Assembly: GCF_040616545.1 (NCBI RefSeq) | Contig: NZ_CP156688.1 | Span: 2,852,001 to 2,916,000, forward strand | DNA from: Akkermansia muciniphila | GTDB taxonomy: Bacteria > Verrucomicrobiota > Verrucomicrobiia > Verrucomicrobiales > Akkermansiaceae | Reading direction: 5' to 3' | Length of the DNA stretch: 64,000 nucleotides | In this document: positions 25,471-34,341 of the stretch, one piece after another | How positions within the stretch are numbered: position 1 is the stretch's first letter | Layout of the letters: the number at the start of each line of letters is the position of its first letter | The notes under the pieces: model-generated | The model's database searches: none | Told to the model about the DNA's origin: nothing | Seen by the model: the letters and a program-made list of their open reading frames with translations, nothing else | Made by a program: the position numbers and the translations under genes

Positions 25471-26247
25471 ATGAAGATCACCATCGTCACCGTCTGCCGC
25501 AATAGCGCCTCCACTCTCCGGGACACCCTGGAGAGCGTGCTCGCGCAGTCCTGGAACGATTACGAATACCTGGTGGTGGACGGCGGCAGCACGGACGGCA
25601 CCAGGGAAATGCTCCAGGCCTTTGAAGACCGCTTCCGCGGACGGCTGAAATGGATTTCCGAACCGGACAACGGCATTTACGACGCCATGAACAAGGGCAT
25701 CCGCATGAGCACCGGGGACGTCATCGGCTTCCTGAACGCGGATGACTATTACCAGGACAACGGCGTTCTGAAGGCCATTGCGGAAGCCTTCGCCCGGCAC
25801 GGGGCGGACGCCGTCCACGGCAACCTGCATTACATTGACGGAGCGCGTAAAATCGTCCGCACGTGGCGCGGCACGGGCTACCGCCCCGGCGCCTTCCAGC
25901 GCGGGTGGTGCCCGGCGCATCCCACGTTTTACTGCAAAAAAGAATGCTTCACCCGCTACGGCGGCTTTGACCCCGCCATCGGCAGCGCGGCGGATTTTGA
26001 ACTGATGCTCCGCTTCATTGAAAAGAACCGCATCTCCACGGCTTACATGGACCGCAACATGGTGTTCATGCGCCCCGGCGGTTCCAGCACGGCTGGCCTG
26101 CGGGCCATCCTGCGCAATACGCGGCAGAACCGGGCGGCCTTCCGGAAGAACCATCTCCCCTGCCCCTGGCATTACGGCGTCACGCGCCTGCTGTCCAAGG
26201 CCGCCTCCACACGCAATCCCCTCCATTACTTTTTCAAAGCCCGGTAA
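25471..26247 (+). CDS. Glycosyltransferase family 2
   Basis: Cytoplasmic inverting transferase that adds a sugar to the lipid-linked unit; donor unknown. 258 residues. GT-A hallmarks: ITIVTVCRNSASTLRDTLES at the start, VVDGGSTDGTREML, and the metal-binding acidic motif FLNADDYY. The middle (RKIVRTWRGTGYRPGAFQRG... HPTFYCKKECFTRYGGFD) is the pattern of WcaA/WcaE-like colanic-acid-type enzymes. It is the first glycosyltransferase after the regulatory core, 19 bp downstream of the phosphatase, and probably adds the second sugar. Confidence 0.92.
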   Translation: MKITIVTVCRNSASTLRDTLESVLAQSWNDYEYLVVDGGSTDGTREMLQAFEDRFRGRLKWISEPDNGIYDAMNKGIRMSTGDVIGFLNADDYYQDNGVLKAIAEAFARHGADAVHGNLHYIDGARKIVRTWRGTGYRPGAFQRGWCPAHPTFYCKKECFTRYGGFDPAIGSAADFELMLRFIEKNRISTAYMDRNMVFMRPGGSSTAGLRAILRNTRQNRAAFRKNHLPCPWHYGVTRLLSKAASTRNPLHYFFKAR

Positions 26248-26297
26248 CCTTCCTTCCCTCCCCCCGCTTTTTCCGTTTCCACCTCCGTTCCGCCGCC

Positions 26298-27452
26298 ATG
26301 AACCTGATCTTTTACTTTGACCACCCCATTCTGCCCCATGCAGGGGGAACGGAACGGGCGGCGCACCTTCTGGCGGAGGCCCTGTCACGGCACGGCCACC
26401 GGGTTTCCTTCCTGTCCCTCCGGCGGCCGGATTCCCTGCCCGCCGCCTCCCCCTACTTTTACCTCCCACGGACAGACACGCTCTCCTGCGCGGAAAACAG
26501 GGAGTACGTGGAAACCCTGTGCGCCGCACAAGGGATTGACTGCATCATCAACTGCGGGGCCAACCAGGACGACTCCTTCTTTTTCAGCCATGAGCGCCTT
26601 TCCGTTCAGGCGTCCATCGTCTCCTGGATTTCCTTTGACGTCCACACCGGGCTGGACTACTTTTCCGCCCTGCTCCGGAAGGATTTCAGCACCTGGGGCA
26701 ATGCCGTGAAAACCCTGCTGCGCCGGGCCATCCTCCCGTACAGGAAATATCAGGCCGCAAGCGCCAAGAGGAAGAAATACCGGGACATGTTCCGCGGCTC
26801 CGACAAGGTGGTCTTCCTTTCCAGCCGTTATGCGCAGGATGCCCTTCAACTGGCCGGAGCGCCGGAAAGGGCGCGGCTGTACTCCATCCCCAACCTGCTG
26901 ACTTATGAGCCTGTGGAAACCGGCCCCTGCCGCAAGGAAAACGCCGTCCTTTACGTAGGGCGGCTGGTGGATTCCCCCAAGAAGGTGGACCGCCTGCTGA
27001 ATGTCTGGAAGAGAGTCCACCCCCGGCATCCGGACTGGAGCCTGTACCTGCTGGGGGACGGTCCGGAACGCGGCGCCCTGGAACGGCTGGCGGCGCGGCT
27101 GAAACTGGAAAACGTCCATTTTGAAGGCGTCCGGGACCCGGCCCCCTATTACAGGAAGGCCAGAATCCTGTGCCTCACCTCCACGCATGAAGGCATGCCC
27201 ATGGTGATTAACGAGGCTCTTTCCCATGGCTGCATCCCCGTTGCCTTCAACAGTTTCCACGCCGCCGCGGAAATGCTGCCGGACCGGGAGACGGGCCGGC
27301 TCATCCCTCCCTTCAGCCTGCGCCTGTTCGCCCGGGAGCTGGATGACCTGATGAGCGGCCCCCACGTGCCTCCCCGCACGGACGTATTAACCCATTACCA
27401 GCCGGAAAAAGTCATTCCCCAATGGCTGGAATGCCTGCAAGAACAACCATGA
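26298..27452 (+). CDS. Glycosyltransferase family 4 (GT-B)
   Basis: Retaining GT-B enzyme, 384 residues. The N-domain has the glycine-rich opening HAGGTERAAHLLAEAL; the C-domain has LYVGRLVDSPKKVDRLL, LLGDGPERGALERLA and the nucleotide-sugar EX7E motif THEGMPMVINEALSHG. The two genes downstream and the one at 35471 share the sequence VRDPAPYY/FRNPAPYY before this motif, so they are paralogues. It ends in ATGA overlap with the next gene. Confidence 0.92.
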   Translation: MNLIFYFDHPILPHAGGTERAAHLLAEALSRHGHRVSFLSLRRPDSLPAASPYFYLPRTDTLSCAENREYVETLCAAQGIDCIINCGANQDDSFFFSHERLSVQASIVSWISFDVHTGLDYFSALLRKDFSTWGNAVKTLLRRAILPYRKYQAASAKRKKYRDMFRGSDKVVFLSSRYAQDALQLAGAPERARLYSIPNLLTYEPVETGPCRKENAVLYVGRLVDSPKKVDRLLNVWKRVHPRHPDWSLYLLGDGPERGALERLAARLKLENVHFEGVRDPAPYYRKARILCLTSTHEGMPMVINEALSHGCIPVAFNSFHAAAEMLPDRETGRLIPPFSLRLFARELDDLMSGPHVPPRTDVLTHYQPEKVIPQWLECLQEQP

Positions 27453-28636
27453 GCAACATCGTCATCTATCTCCCAAGCGAACCTCTGGGCAAGCAGGGCG
27501 GCATGGAGCGCGCCACCCATGGCCTGGCTGAAATGCTGCGTGACGCCGGGCACCGCGTCCTGCTGCTTTGCCGTGAGAAGAACAGGCTGGGGGAAACGTA
27601 TTTCCCGCCCGTTCCCCTGACTTTCCTGCCTCCGGGCCTTTCCCGCAGGGAGGAGCAGGATTACCTGCGGAAATTGCTGTGGGAGGAAAAGACGGACGTC
27701 CTCATTGACCAGACGGAGGGGGGCATCACCGGCCGCTGGGGCATCTTCAGCAGCCGCGCCCAAATGAAGGAGGATTCCCTGAAGCTGGTTGCCGTACAGC
27801 ATAGCTCCCAGTATTCCTCCCTCCGTTATTACCGTCTTGTCCACAAGCGCCGGGGCGCACGCACGTTCCCGGGGAAACTGCGGAACCTCCTGTTCAACGC
27901 CCTGGTGCTTCCCGTCAAGCAGCAGAGGGCATGGCGCCTGCAAAAGAGCCTGTTCCGGGACCTGGCGGCCAATTATGACCACATCGTCACCCTCTCCCGC
28001 GGCGGCATGGAGGAGTTCCGGCTGCTGGCCCCCGGCACCCCTGCGGAAAAACTGGCGGCCATCCCGAACGCTCTCCCCCTGCTTGAAGACGCGCCCGCAC
28101 CGCAGGAAAAGGAAAAACGCGTCCTCTTCGTCGGCAGGCTGGACAACTCCGTCAAGGGCGTGGACAGGCTGCTGAGGATATGGGCCCGCGCCGGAAAGGC
28201 CCTGCCGGACTGGCGCCTGGACATCGTGGGCGACGGCCCGGACGCCGCCCGCCTGAAGGAGCTGGCCCGGGAATTGAACTTGTCCGGCGTCTCCTTTGAG
28301 GGCTTCCGGAATCCGGCCCCCTATTACCGGCGTTCCTCCATCTTATGCCTGGCCTCCACCTTTGAGGGCTTCGGGCTGGTACTGCCGGAAGCCATGCAGA
28401 ACGGCTGCGTCCCCATGGCCTTCAACAGCTATGCCGCCGTGCGCGACCTCGTTATTCCGGACCGCACGGGCATCCTGGTCCCCCCCTTTGACGAGGAGGA
28501 GTACGCGCGCCAGCTCATCCGCCTCATGCAGGACGCCCCCCTCCGCGCCGCCATGGCGCAGGCCGGGCTTCAGCATGCCTCCCTCTTCTCCCCGGCGAGC
28601 GTCGTCCGGGAATGGAACTCCCTGTTCCAGCGTTAA
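27449..28636 (+). CDS. Glycosyltransferase family 4 (GT-B)
   Basis: 395 residues from the ATG at 27449 that overlaps the previous stop (ATGA), which favours translational coupling over the upstream in-frame start at 27422. N-domain GKQGGMERATHGLAEML; C-domain LFVGRLDNSVKGVDRLLRIW, IVGDGPDAARLKELA, then FEGFRNPAPYY and EX7E in TFEGFGLVLPEAMQNG. Very similar in these blocks to the next gene, suggesting tandem duplication with divergence of the acceptor-binding N-domain. Confidence 0.92.
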   Translation: MSNIVIYLPSEPLGKQGGMERATHGLAEMLRDAGHRVLLLCREKNRLGETYFPPVPLTFLPPGLSRREEQDYLRKLLWEEKTDVLIDQTEGGITGRWGIFSSRAQMKEDSLKLVAVQHSSQYSSLRYYRLVHKRRGARTFPGKLRNLLFNALVLPVKQQRAWRLQKSLFRDLAANYDHIVTLSRGGMEEFRLLAPGTPAEKLAAIPNALPLLEDAPAPQEKEKRVLFVGRLDNSVKGVDRLLRIWARAGKALPDWRLDIVGDGPDAARLKELARELNLSGVSFEGFRNPAPYYRRSSILCLASTFEGFGLVLPEAMQNGCVPMAFNSYAAVRDLVIPDRTGILVPPFDEEEYARQLIRLMQDAPLRAAMAQAGLQHASLFSPASVVREWNSLFQR

Positions 28637-28651
28637 CCAGCCAATATTCCA

Positions 28652-29791
28652 ATGAAGATTCTCTTTTGTTTCATGGGCACGCTTAACCCCTCCTGCGGCG
28701 GGGTGGAACGCACCATGTGCAACCTGATTCATGAATTGCAGGACCGCGGGCACGAATGCACGGTCGTGAGCTGGTACCGGAACGCCCCTTACGCGCCCTT
28801 TGCAGCCATTCAGAAGATACTGCCCACGCCGCCCGCCGGGGCCAGGGAACAGCGGCAGCAGGGCTTCCGGCAGGTCATGGCGGAACTGGCGCCGGACGTC
28901 ATCATCCATGACGGGGAACTGCTGGGGGCCTGGGCCCTTTTCCCCGGCATGGCCGGAAAAAAACGCCTTCTGGAAGCTTTTCCGGGAAAACCCCCGGTCA
29001 TTGTCGACATGCACCACTCGGACATCCGGGGACGCCTCCGCGCGCCTTTCCTGAAAAGAATGTACTACGGCCTCAAGTGGCGCAGGAATTTCTACCTCCG
29101 CATCGCGCACGCGGACGCCTTCGTCGTCCTGTCCGATTCTTTCAGGAAGGATTTTTACGCCTTCCTGCCGGGGGTCCGCCGGGAGAAGATCACCGCCATC
29201 CCGAACATGAATTCCTTTGAAAACGAAAGCATCCCTGCCGCAAAAGAGAAGGAAGTCCTGTTTGTGGGGAGGCTGGACAATCCCGTGAAGGGCGTGGACC
29301 GCCTGCTGAAGATATGGAGCGCGGTCTGCCGCCGGGAACCGGGCTGGTTCCTCCGCATCGTGGGGGACGGGCCGGACCGGGAATTCCTCACCGGGCTGGC
29401 GGAGGAATGCGGCTGCGTCAATTACTCCTTTGAAGGCGCTTCCGGCCACCCGGAGGAATACTACCGCAGGGCTTCCATCCTGTGCATGACGTCCACCTTT
29501 GAGGGCTTCGGCATGGTCCTGATTGAAGGCATGCAGCACGGCTGCGTCCCCATGGCCTTTGAATCCTTCACCGCCGTGCGGGATATCATTGACCCGGACC
29601 GCACGGGCATCCTGGTTCCGCCCTTTGACCTGGAGCAGTACGCCGCCCGGCTCCTGGACCTCATGAGGGACAGCGGGAAAAGGGAGGCCATGTCCGCGGC
29701 CTGCTTCCGGAGCAGCCGGAAATTCAGCAAGTCCCGCATTACCGGCCTGTGGGAAGACCTGTTCTCCACTCTGGCGGGAACGTCCAGATGA
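28652..29791 (+). CDS. Glycosyltransferase family 4 (GT-B)
   Basis: 379 residues. Begins MKILFCFMGTLNPSCGGVER, a typical GT4 glycine loop. C-domain LFVGRLDNPVKGVDRLLKIW, IVGDGPDREFLTGLAEE and EX7E TFEGFGMVLIEGMQHG, followed by RTGILVPPFDLEQYAARL; these blocks are nearly the same as in the preceding paralogue (RTGILVPPFDEEEYARQL). Start ATG 15 bp after the previous stop. Donor and acceptor unknown. Confidence 0.92.
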   Translation: MKILFCFMGTLNPSCGGVERTMCNLIHELQDRGHECTVVSWYRNAPYAPFAAIQKILPTPPAGAREQRQQGFRQVMAELAPDVIIHDGELLGAWALFPGMAGKKRLLEAFPGKPPVIVDMHHSDIRGRLRAPFLKRMYYGLKWRRNFYLRIAHADAFVVLSDSFRKDFYAFLPGVRREKITAIPNMNSFENESIPAAKEKEVLFVGRLDNPVKGVDRLLKIWSAVCRREPGWFLRIVGDGPDREFLTGLAEECGCVNYSFEGASGHPEEYYRRASILCMTSTFEGFGMVLIEGMQHGCVPMAFESFTAVRDIIDPDRTGILVPPFDLEQYAARLLDLMRDSGKREAMSAACFRSSRKFSKSRITGLWEDLFSTLAGTSR

Positions 29792-29831
29792 ACCGCCCCC
29801 CTTCTCTTTCCATCATCCTTTCCTTTTATTC

Positions 29832-31004
29832 ATGAAAATCTGTTTCATCGCCTGGGAACGTTTCGGCGTAGGGGGAGTCTCCCGCGTCCTGACGCGCGTC
29901 ATGAACGCGCTGGCACGGGAACATGACCTCAGCGTGTACTGCCTGAGACAGCCCCCGCTGGAAAACGCGTACGGGCTGAACCTGGACAGGATACGCTTTT
30001 TCCACCATGAAATGAGTCTTTACGAGAAGATAAGGCGTTCCGCGGCGGACAGGCTGGTCACCCGCACCCCGCTGTTCTCCTCCGCTACCGGAGCCCGCGC
30101 GTACGCCCTCCTGCGGTACACGCGCGCCTTTAAAAAACGCCTCGCCGGGCATATCAACAGCCAGGGGTATGACGCCGTCGTGTTCGGCTCCGGATTTGAA
30201 GACTCACTCCTGCTGGCCCTGGTCCAGCCGCATCTTTCCCCCGGCACCAGGACCATCTCCTGGTCCCATGCGGCGTATGAAGACTACTTCGGGTTCAAGG
30301 GACCCCATTTTGCCCGTTACTTCCGCCACGCGCTCCAGCGGTTCCACCGCCGTTTTGACCAGATCATCGTCCTGTCAGACCATGACCGGGAAAACTTTGA
30401 AACGCAGCACCGGCTGAAGACGCGCCGCATTTACAACCCGGCCAGCTTCACGGCCACGGAGCATTCCTCCCTGACGTCAAAGACGTTCGTCTTTGCAGGC
30501 TCCCTCTCCTCCCACAAGGGGGCGGACCTGGCCCTGGAGGCGTTTGAGGAATTCTCCCGCCGGAACGGGGAATGGAACCTGCACGTGTACGGGGAAGGCC
30601 CGCTGCGCCCGTGGATGGAGGAATTCATCCGGAACCGCGGCCTGCAATCCCGCGTGCGCCTGCACGGCAGCTGCGGAGCCATGGAGCGGGAATACCCCAA
30701 ACATGCCGTTCTGCTGTTCCCCTCCCGGTGCGAGGGCTTCGGCCTCGTGCAGATTGAGGCCATGGGCTGCGGCCTTCCGGTCCTGGCCGCGGACATCCCC
30801 ATCTGCCGGGAACTCATCCGTGACAGCGGGGCGGGCCGCCTGTTCCCCGCCGGAGACAGCCACGCCCTGTGTGCCGCCATGCTCGCCATGGCCGCGGAGG
30901 ATCTGGCCCCGTACGCCCGGAAAGCGCGGGAGCAGGAACCGCGCTTTACGCTGGAACGGATCATCCGCGAATGGAACGAGACGCTCAAGGAGGGAAACGC
31001 ATGA
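29832..31004 (+). CDS. Glycosyltransferase family 4 (GT-B)
   Basis: 390 residues. Opens MKICFIAWERFGVGGVSRVL. C-domain: FVFAGSLSSHKGADLALEAF, VYGEGPLRPWMEEFI, and EX7E in RCEGFGLVQIEAMGCGLPVL. It lacks the NPAPYY block of the neighbouring paralogues and so belongs to another GT4 subgroup (similar to WbdN/RfaB-like enzymes; assignment loose). It ends in ATGA overlap with the next gene. Confidence 0.9.
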   Translation: MKICFIAWERFGVGGVSRVLTRVMNALAREHDLSVYCLRQPPLENAYGLNLDRIRFFHHEMSLYEKIRRSAADRLVTRTPLFSSATGARAYALLRYTRAFKKRLAGHINSQGYDAVVFGSGFEDSLLLALVQPHLSPGTRTISWSHAAYEDYFGFKGPHFARYFRHALQRFHRRFDQIIVLSDHDRENFETQHRLKTRRIYNPASFTATEHSSLTSKTFVFAGSLSSHKGADLALEAFEEFSRRNGEWNLHVYGEGPLRPWMEEFIRNRGLQSRVRLHGSCGAMEREYPKHAVLLFPSRCEGFGLVQIEAMGCGLPVLAADIPICRELIRDSGAGRLFPAGDSHALCAAMLAMAAEDLAPYARKAREQEPRFTLERIIREWNETLKEGNA

Positions 31005-31963
31005 AAAAGCTTCTTCTGCTGGAACCTGTCAGGAAAAAGGGGAACCACCAGTTCTTCATGGACTGGTTTGCCCGGGCGTGGCAGGCCGCAGGAGGCGGCG
31101 TGAAGCGCAGGCGCGCTGTGCCGTGGCCCGCGCTCCTGACGATTGCCCGGCTGAAGCTCTCCGCGGGCCTGCCCCTGCTCTTCTCCCAGCGGCCGGCCCT
31201 GCTGGTCCCCGGAGCGGGCTATCCGGACTCCTTCGCGTGGCCGTACGCCTACACACATGAAATCGTGCCCATGCTGTGGGATGTGTGGCCCCGGTACTGG
31301 CCGCGCCTTATCTCCTCCCTGAAACGGCACCATGTCCGCACCTTCCTGTGCACCTCTTCCCGCGTCTGCGAATACGTCCGGAAGGAACTGCCCCATGTCC
31401 ATGCCGTCCACGTTCCGGAAGGCATTGACCCCGCGGGCTACCTGCCCGGAAAGGACCTCCGGGAAAGGCCCGTTGACCTTCTGGAACTCGGCAGGCAGAT
31501 GCCTTTCTTCCACCGGGCTGCCGTCCGGGCGTGCCGGGAGCATCCGGAATGGACCCATCTGTCCCCCGCCGCGGAGGGGCCGCTCCTGTTCCCGGATTTC
31601 CGTTCCCTCTGCGAAGGGCTGGCCTCCGCAAAAATCACCGTCTCCTACCCCCGGTGCGATACGCACCCGGACATGGCCGGAGAGGTGGAAACCCTCACCC
31701 AGCGCTACTGGGAATGCATGCTGTCCCGCACGCTCCCAGCAGGCAGGGCCCCGCAGGAGCTGGTTGACCTGCTGGGGTATAATCCCGTCATGGAAGTGAG
31801 CGAACGGAACGCCCAGGAACAGATCACCCGCCTTTTAACGGACATCTCCTCCTACCAGGACCTGGTGGACAGGAATTACCGGGCAGCGCTCCGGCACGCC
31901 CCGTGGGAGGCGCGCCTGTCCGCCCTGCTGCCGCAACTGGCCCTGCTGGGCTACCAGCCATGA
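31001..31963 (+). CDS. Divergent GT-B-like glycosyltransferase
   Basis: 320 residues from the ATG at 31001, which overlaps the previous stop. It is less typical than its neighbours: the N-domain (KKGNHQFFMDWFARAWQAAG) is short; FLCTSSRVCEYVRKELPHVHAVHVPEGIDP resembles the inter-domain region of GT1/GT4 proteins; and the C-terminal block HPDMAGEVETLTQRYWECMLSRT looks like the nucleotide-sugar site of CgeB-type glycosyltransferases found in O-antigen loci. The classical EX7E is not obvious. Call supported by position inside a run of glycosyltransferases; a catalytically altered protein is possible. Confidence 0.7.
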   Translation: MKKLLLLEPVRKKGNHQFFMDWFARAWQAAGGGVKRRRAVPWPALLTIARLKLSAGLPLLFSQRPALLVPGAGYPDSFAWPYAYTHEIVPMLWDVWPRYWPRLISSLKRHHVRTFLCTSSRVCEYVRKELPHVHAVHVPEGIDPAGYLPGKDLRERPVDLLELGRQMPFFHRAAVRACREHPEWTHLSPAAEGPLLFPDFRSLCEGLASAKITVSYPRCDTHPDMAGEVETLTQRYWECMLSRTLPAGRAPQELVDLLGYNPVMEVSERNAQEQITRLLTDISSYQDLVDRNYRAALRHAPWEARLSALLPQLALLGYQP

Positions 31964-32000
31964 ATTACCCGCTCCGCATCACTTCCCATTCCTGAACCAC

Positions 32001-33212
32001 ATGGCCCCCCTTCTTCAGTACATCAGAAAAAACGGAACATGGTCCTTCGCGGTCATGGTGGCGATTGCCGCCACCATGACGGGGGCCATCTCCTTTCTTT
32101 CCCCCCTGTATCCGGTGATGCTGGCGGCGTGTGCCGCCGTGTGCGTGACAAAGGCGAAGAAGACCAGCCTGGCGCTGGTGCTGATGGCGGCGGCCTGCGT
32201 CCTGAGCCTGGTGTTCAACCAGCCGCCCGCCATTTTCAAGCCCTGGTACCGCCTGGGCTATTTCCTCATCCTCCTGCTGGCGCTCACCCCCCTGACCGCC
32301 TCCCGCCCCTTGAACGCCTTCCGCCTGAACCTGTTCCTGTGGCTCATGCGCTTCTGCGTCTTCATCGGTGCAGGCTCCTTCATCGGCTACTTTCTGGGGA
32401 TCAACTACATGCGCCATAATGCCAGCGGGATGATCAATGTAGCGGGCCTCTTCGGGGGCCTGGTCTGGCAATCCATCACGCTGGGGCTGCTCGCGGGGCT
32501 GGGGCTGGTTTACCTGACCGTCATCCACATGGAAAACCGGCATTCCGGCAAAAAGGAACTTTATATCCGCCTGGGCCTGATGGTCGCCTGCCTGGGCTCC
32601 ATCCTGCTCTCCGCCTCCCGCTCCGCCCTGGTAGCCACCCTGATGGGGGCGGCCTACGTCTTCTTCATGTACTTCCGGCACTCCCCCAAAAAACTGTTCA
32701 GGACGCTGCTGGCCCTGTTCTTCCTGGGAATCATCCTGGTGCCTTTCGTCCAGCACTTCGGCGCCAATACGCTCGCCAAGCAGCAGGCCAACGTAGGCAT
32801 GGGCAGCGCCATATCCTCCCGCTCCCATCTGTGGCAGGACCGGGAGAACGAATTCCTCTCCTCCCCCCTGTTCGGCGTGGGCTTCGCCTCCCAGAAAATC
32901 ATTTCATTCAAGCACTCCCTGGTCACCGGAATCATTGAGCCGGGCACGTCCTACGGGGCCGTCTTCGCCATGACGGGCCTGCTGGGCGGCGTCCCCTTCC
33001 TGTTCATCCTGTTCGGCAACCTGCTCAAGCGTCCGTTCCGCACGCCCGGCTCTCCGCCCATTTCAGCGGCGCAGGCGGCGCTGGCCCTCTTCTCCGTCCA
33101 CATGGTCGCGGAGGGGTACGTCTTTGCCGCCGGCTCCGGACTGTCCGCCGTCTTCTGGGCCACCATCGGCGGGGCCTATGCCTGCCGCAACCTTCCCAAT
33201 GGAGGAAAATAA
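32001..33212 (+). CDS. O-antigen ligase/polymerase-like membrane protein (candidate Wzy)
   Basis: 403 residues with about ten hydrophobic segments, starting SFAVMVAIAATMTGAISFLSPLYPVMLAACAAVC. Towards the C-terminal third a large extracytoplasmic loop is followed by RSHLWQDRENEFLSSPLFGVGFASQ, the pattern of the Wzy_C/O-antigen ligase family (Arg...Trp...PLFGVGF). Polymerises flipped repeat units at the outer face of the inner membrane, or ligates them; within a locus that also has Wzx, Wzc and Wza the polymerase role is more likely. A second polytopic protein of unclear role is at 36675. Confidence 0.85.
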   Translation: MAPLLQYIRKNGTWSFAVMVAIAATMTGAISFLSPLYPVMLAACAAVCVTKAKKTSLALVLMAAACVLSLVFNQPPAIFKPWYRLGYFLILLLALTPLTASRPLNAFRLNLFLWLMRFCVFIGAGSFIGYFLGINYMRHNASGMINVAGLFGGLVWQSITLGLLAGLGLVYLTVIHMENRHSGKKELYIRLGLMVACLGSILLSASRSALVATLMGAAYVFFMYFRHSPKKLFRTLLALFFLGIILVPFVQHFGANTLAKQQANVGMGSAISSRSHLWQDRENEFLSSPLFGVGFASQKIISFKHSLVTGIIEPGTSYGAVFAMTGLLGGVPFLFILFGNLLKRPFRTPGSPPISAAQAALALFSVHMVAEGYVFAAGSGLSAVFWATIGGAYACRNLPNGGK

Positions 33213-33216
33213 CACC

Positions 33217-34341
33217 ATGGAATTCGTCTTCTGGCAAAACATGCTCAGCATCCACCAGTCAGCCCTGATTAAGGCGCTGGCGCGGGAACATGACGTCCTG
33301 CTGGCGGTTCAAACGGATTTTGAAGGGGAGCGGGGCGCCAGCGGCTGGACGGTGCCGGACATGGGGAATGCCCGCGTCCTCCTTTCCCCCTCCCCCCGGG
33401 AGGCGCAGGAAACCGTACGCGCCCATCCCGCCGCCATCCATGTATTTTCCGGCATCAACACCTATCCCATGGTTTACACGGCCTTTAAACAGGCCGTCCG
33501 CAATGGCCTGAAAATCATGGTGTACGCGGAACCCTACCGACGCCAGGGGTGGCGCGGCGCGCTGAGGGTCCTCAAGTACCGCCTTCTCCATGCCCGGTAC
33601 GGGAAAAAAATAACGGCCCTGCTGGCTACGGGCAGGCTGGGCGTGGAATGCTACCGCCGCGCCGGGTTCGCGGAGCATTCCATCTTTGAATGGGGCTATT
33701 TTACGGAAGCCGCGCCATCCGCGGATGCCTCCGCCGTCCCGTTCCCCGGTCCGGGGGAAAAACCGGACCTTCTGTTCGTGGGCCAGCTCATTCCGCGCAA
33801 AAACATTCTGCCCTTCCTCCGCGCCGCACGGCAGTGCAGCGGAGCCTTCCGCCGCTGCCATGTGGTGGGGGACGGCCCCCTGAGGGAGCAGGCCGCCCTG
33901 GAGGCGGAGGGCTGCGCGCAGATTTCCCTGCTGGGCACGCGGGGGAATGAGGAAACGCGGGAGCTGATGCGCCGGTGTGACCTGCTCGTCCTCCCCAGCC
34001 TGTTTGACGGGTGGGGAGCCGTGGTGAATGAGGCCCTCCAGGCCGGAATGAGGGTGTTATGTTCCACCGCGTGCGGAGCCGCCAGCCTGCTGGACGGCCA
34101 TCTGCGCGGCGGCACGTTTGACCCGGACCGTCCGGAGAACCTGCCCCGCGCCCTTCAGGAGTGGCTGGGCAAAGGCCCCCTTTCCCCCGCGGAACGGAAC
34201 GCTATTTCCGCCTGGGCGGAACAACACGCCGGAGGAGCCGCCGCGGCCCGTTATCTGGAACAAATCGCCGCCTGGACGGAGGGCCGGGAACGGAACCGCC
34301 CCGTGGCTCCCTGGGCACAGATCAAAGGAACGGAATCATGA
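33217..34341 (+). CDS. Glycosyltransferase, GT4-like, with Asp in place of the first EX7E glutamate
   Basis: 374 residues. The ATG at 33217 is chosen because GGAGG (33201-33205) precedes it at a suitable distance; an ATG at 33199 contains that GGAGG itself. N-domain FWQNMLSIHQSALIKALA; C-domain LFVGQLIPRKNILPFLRAAR, VVGDGPLREQAALEAEG, and LFDGWGAVVNEALQAGM. In the last motif the first acidic residue is Asp rather than Glu, a conservative change that some GT4 enzymes tolerate. ATGA overlap with the next gene. Confidence 0.87.
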   Translation: MEFVFWQNMLSIHQSALIKALAREHDVLLAVQTDFEGERGASGWTVPDMGNARVLLSPSPREAQETVRAHPAAIHVFSGINTYPMVYTAFKQAVRNGLKIMVYAEPYRRQGWRGALRVLKYRLLHARYGKKITALLATGRLGVECYRRAGFAEHSIFEWGYFTEAAPSADASAVPFPGPGEKPDLLFVGQLIPRKNILPFLRAARQCSGAFRRCHVVGDGPLREQAALEAEGCAQISLLGTRGNEETRELMRRCDLLVLPSLFDGWGAVVNEALQAGMRVLCSTACGAASLLDGHLRGGTFDPDRPENLPRALQEWLGKGPLSPAERNAISAWAEQHAGGAAAARYLEQIAAWTEGRERNRPVAPWAQIKGTES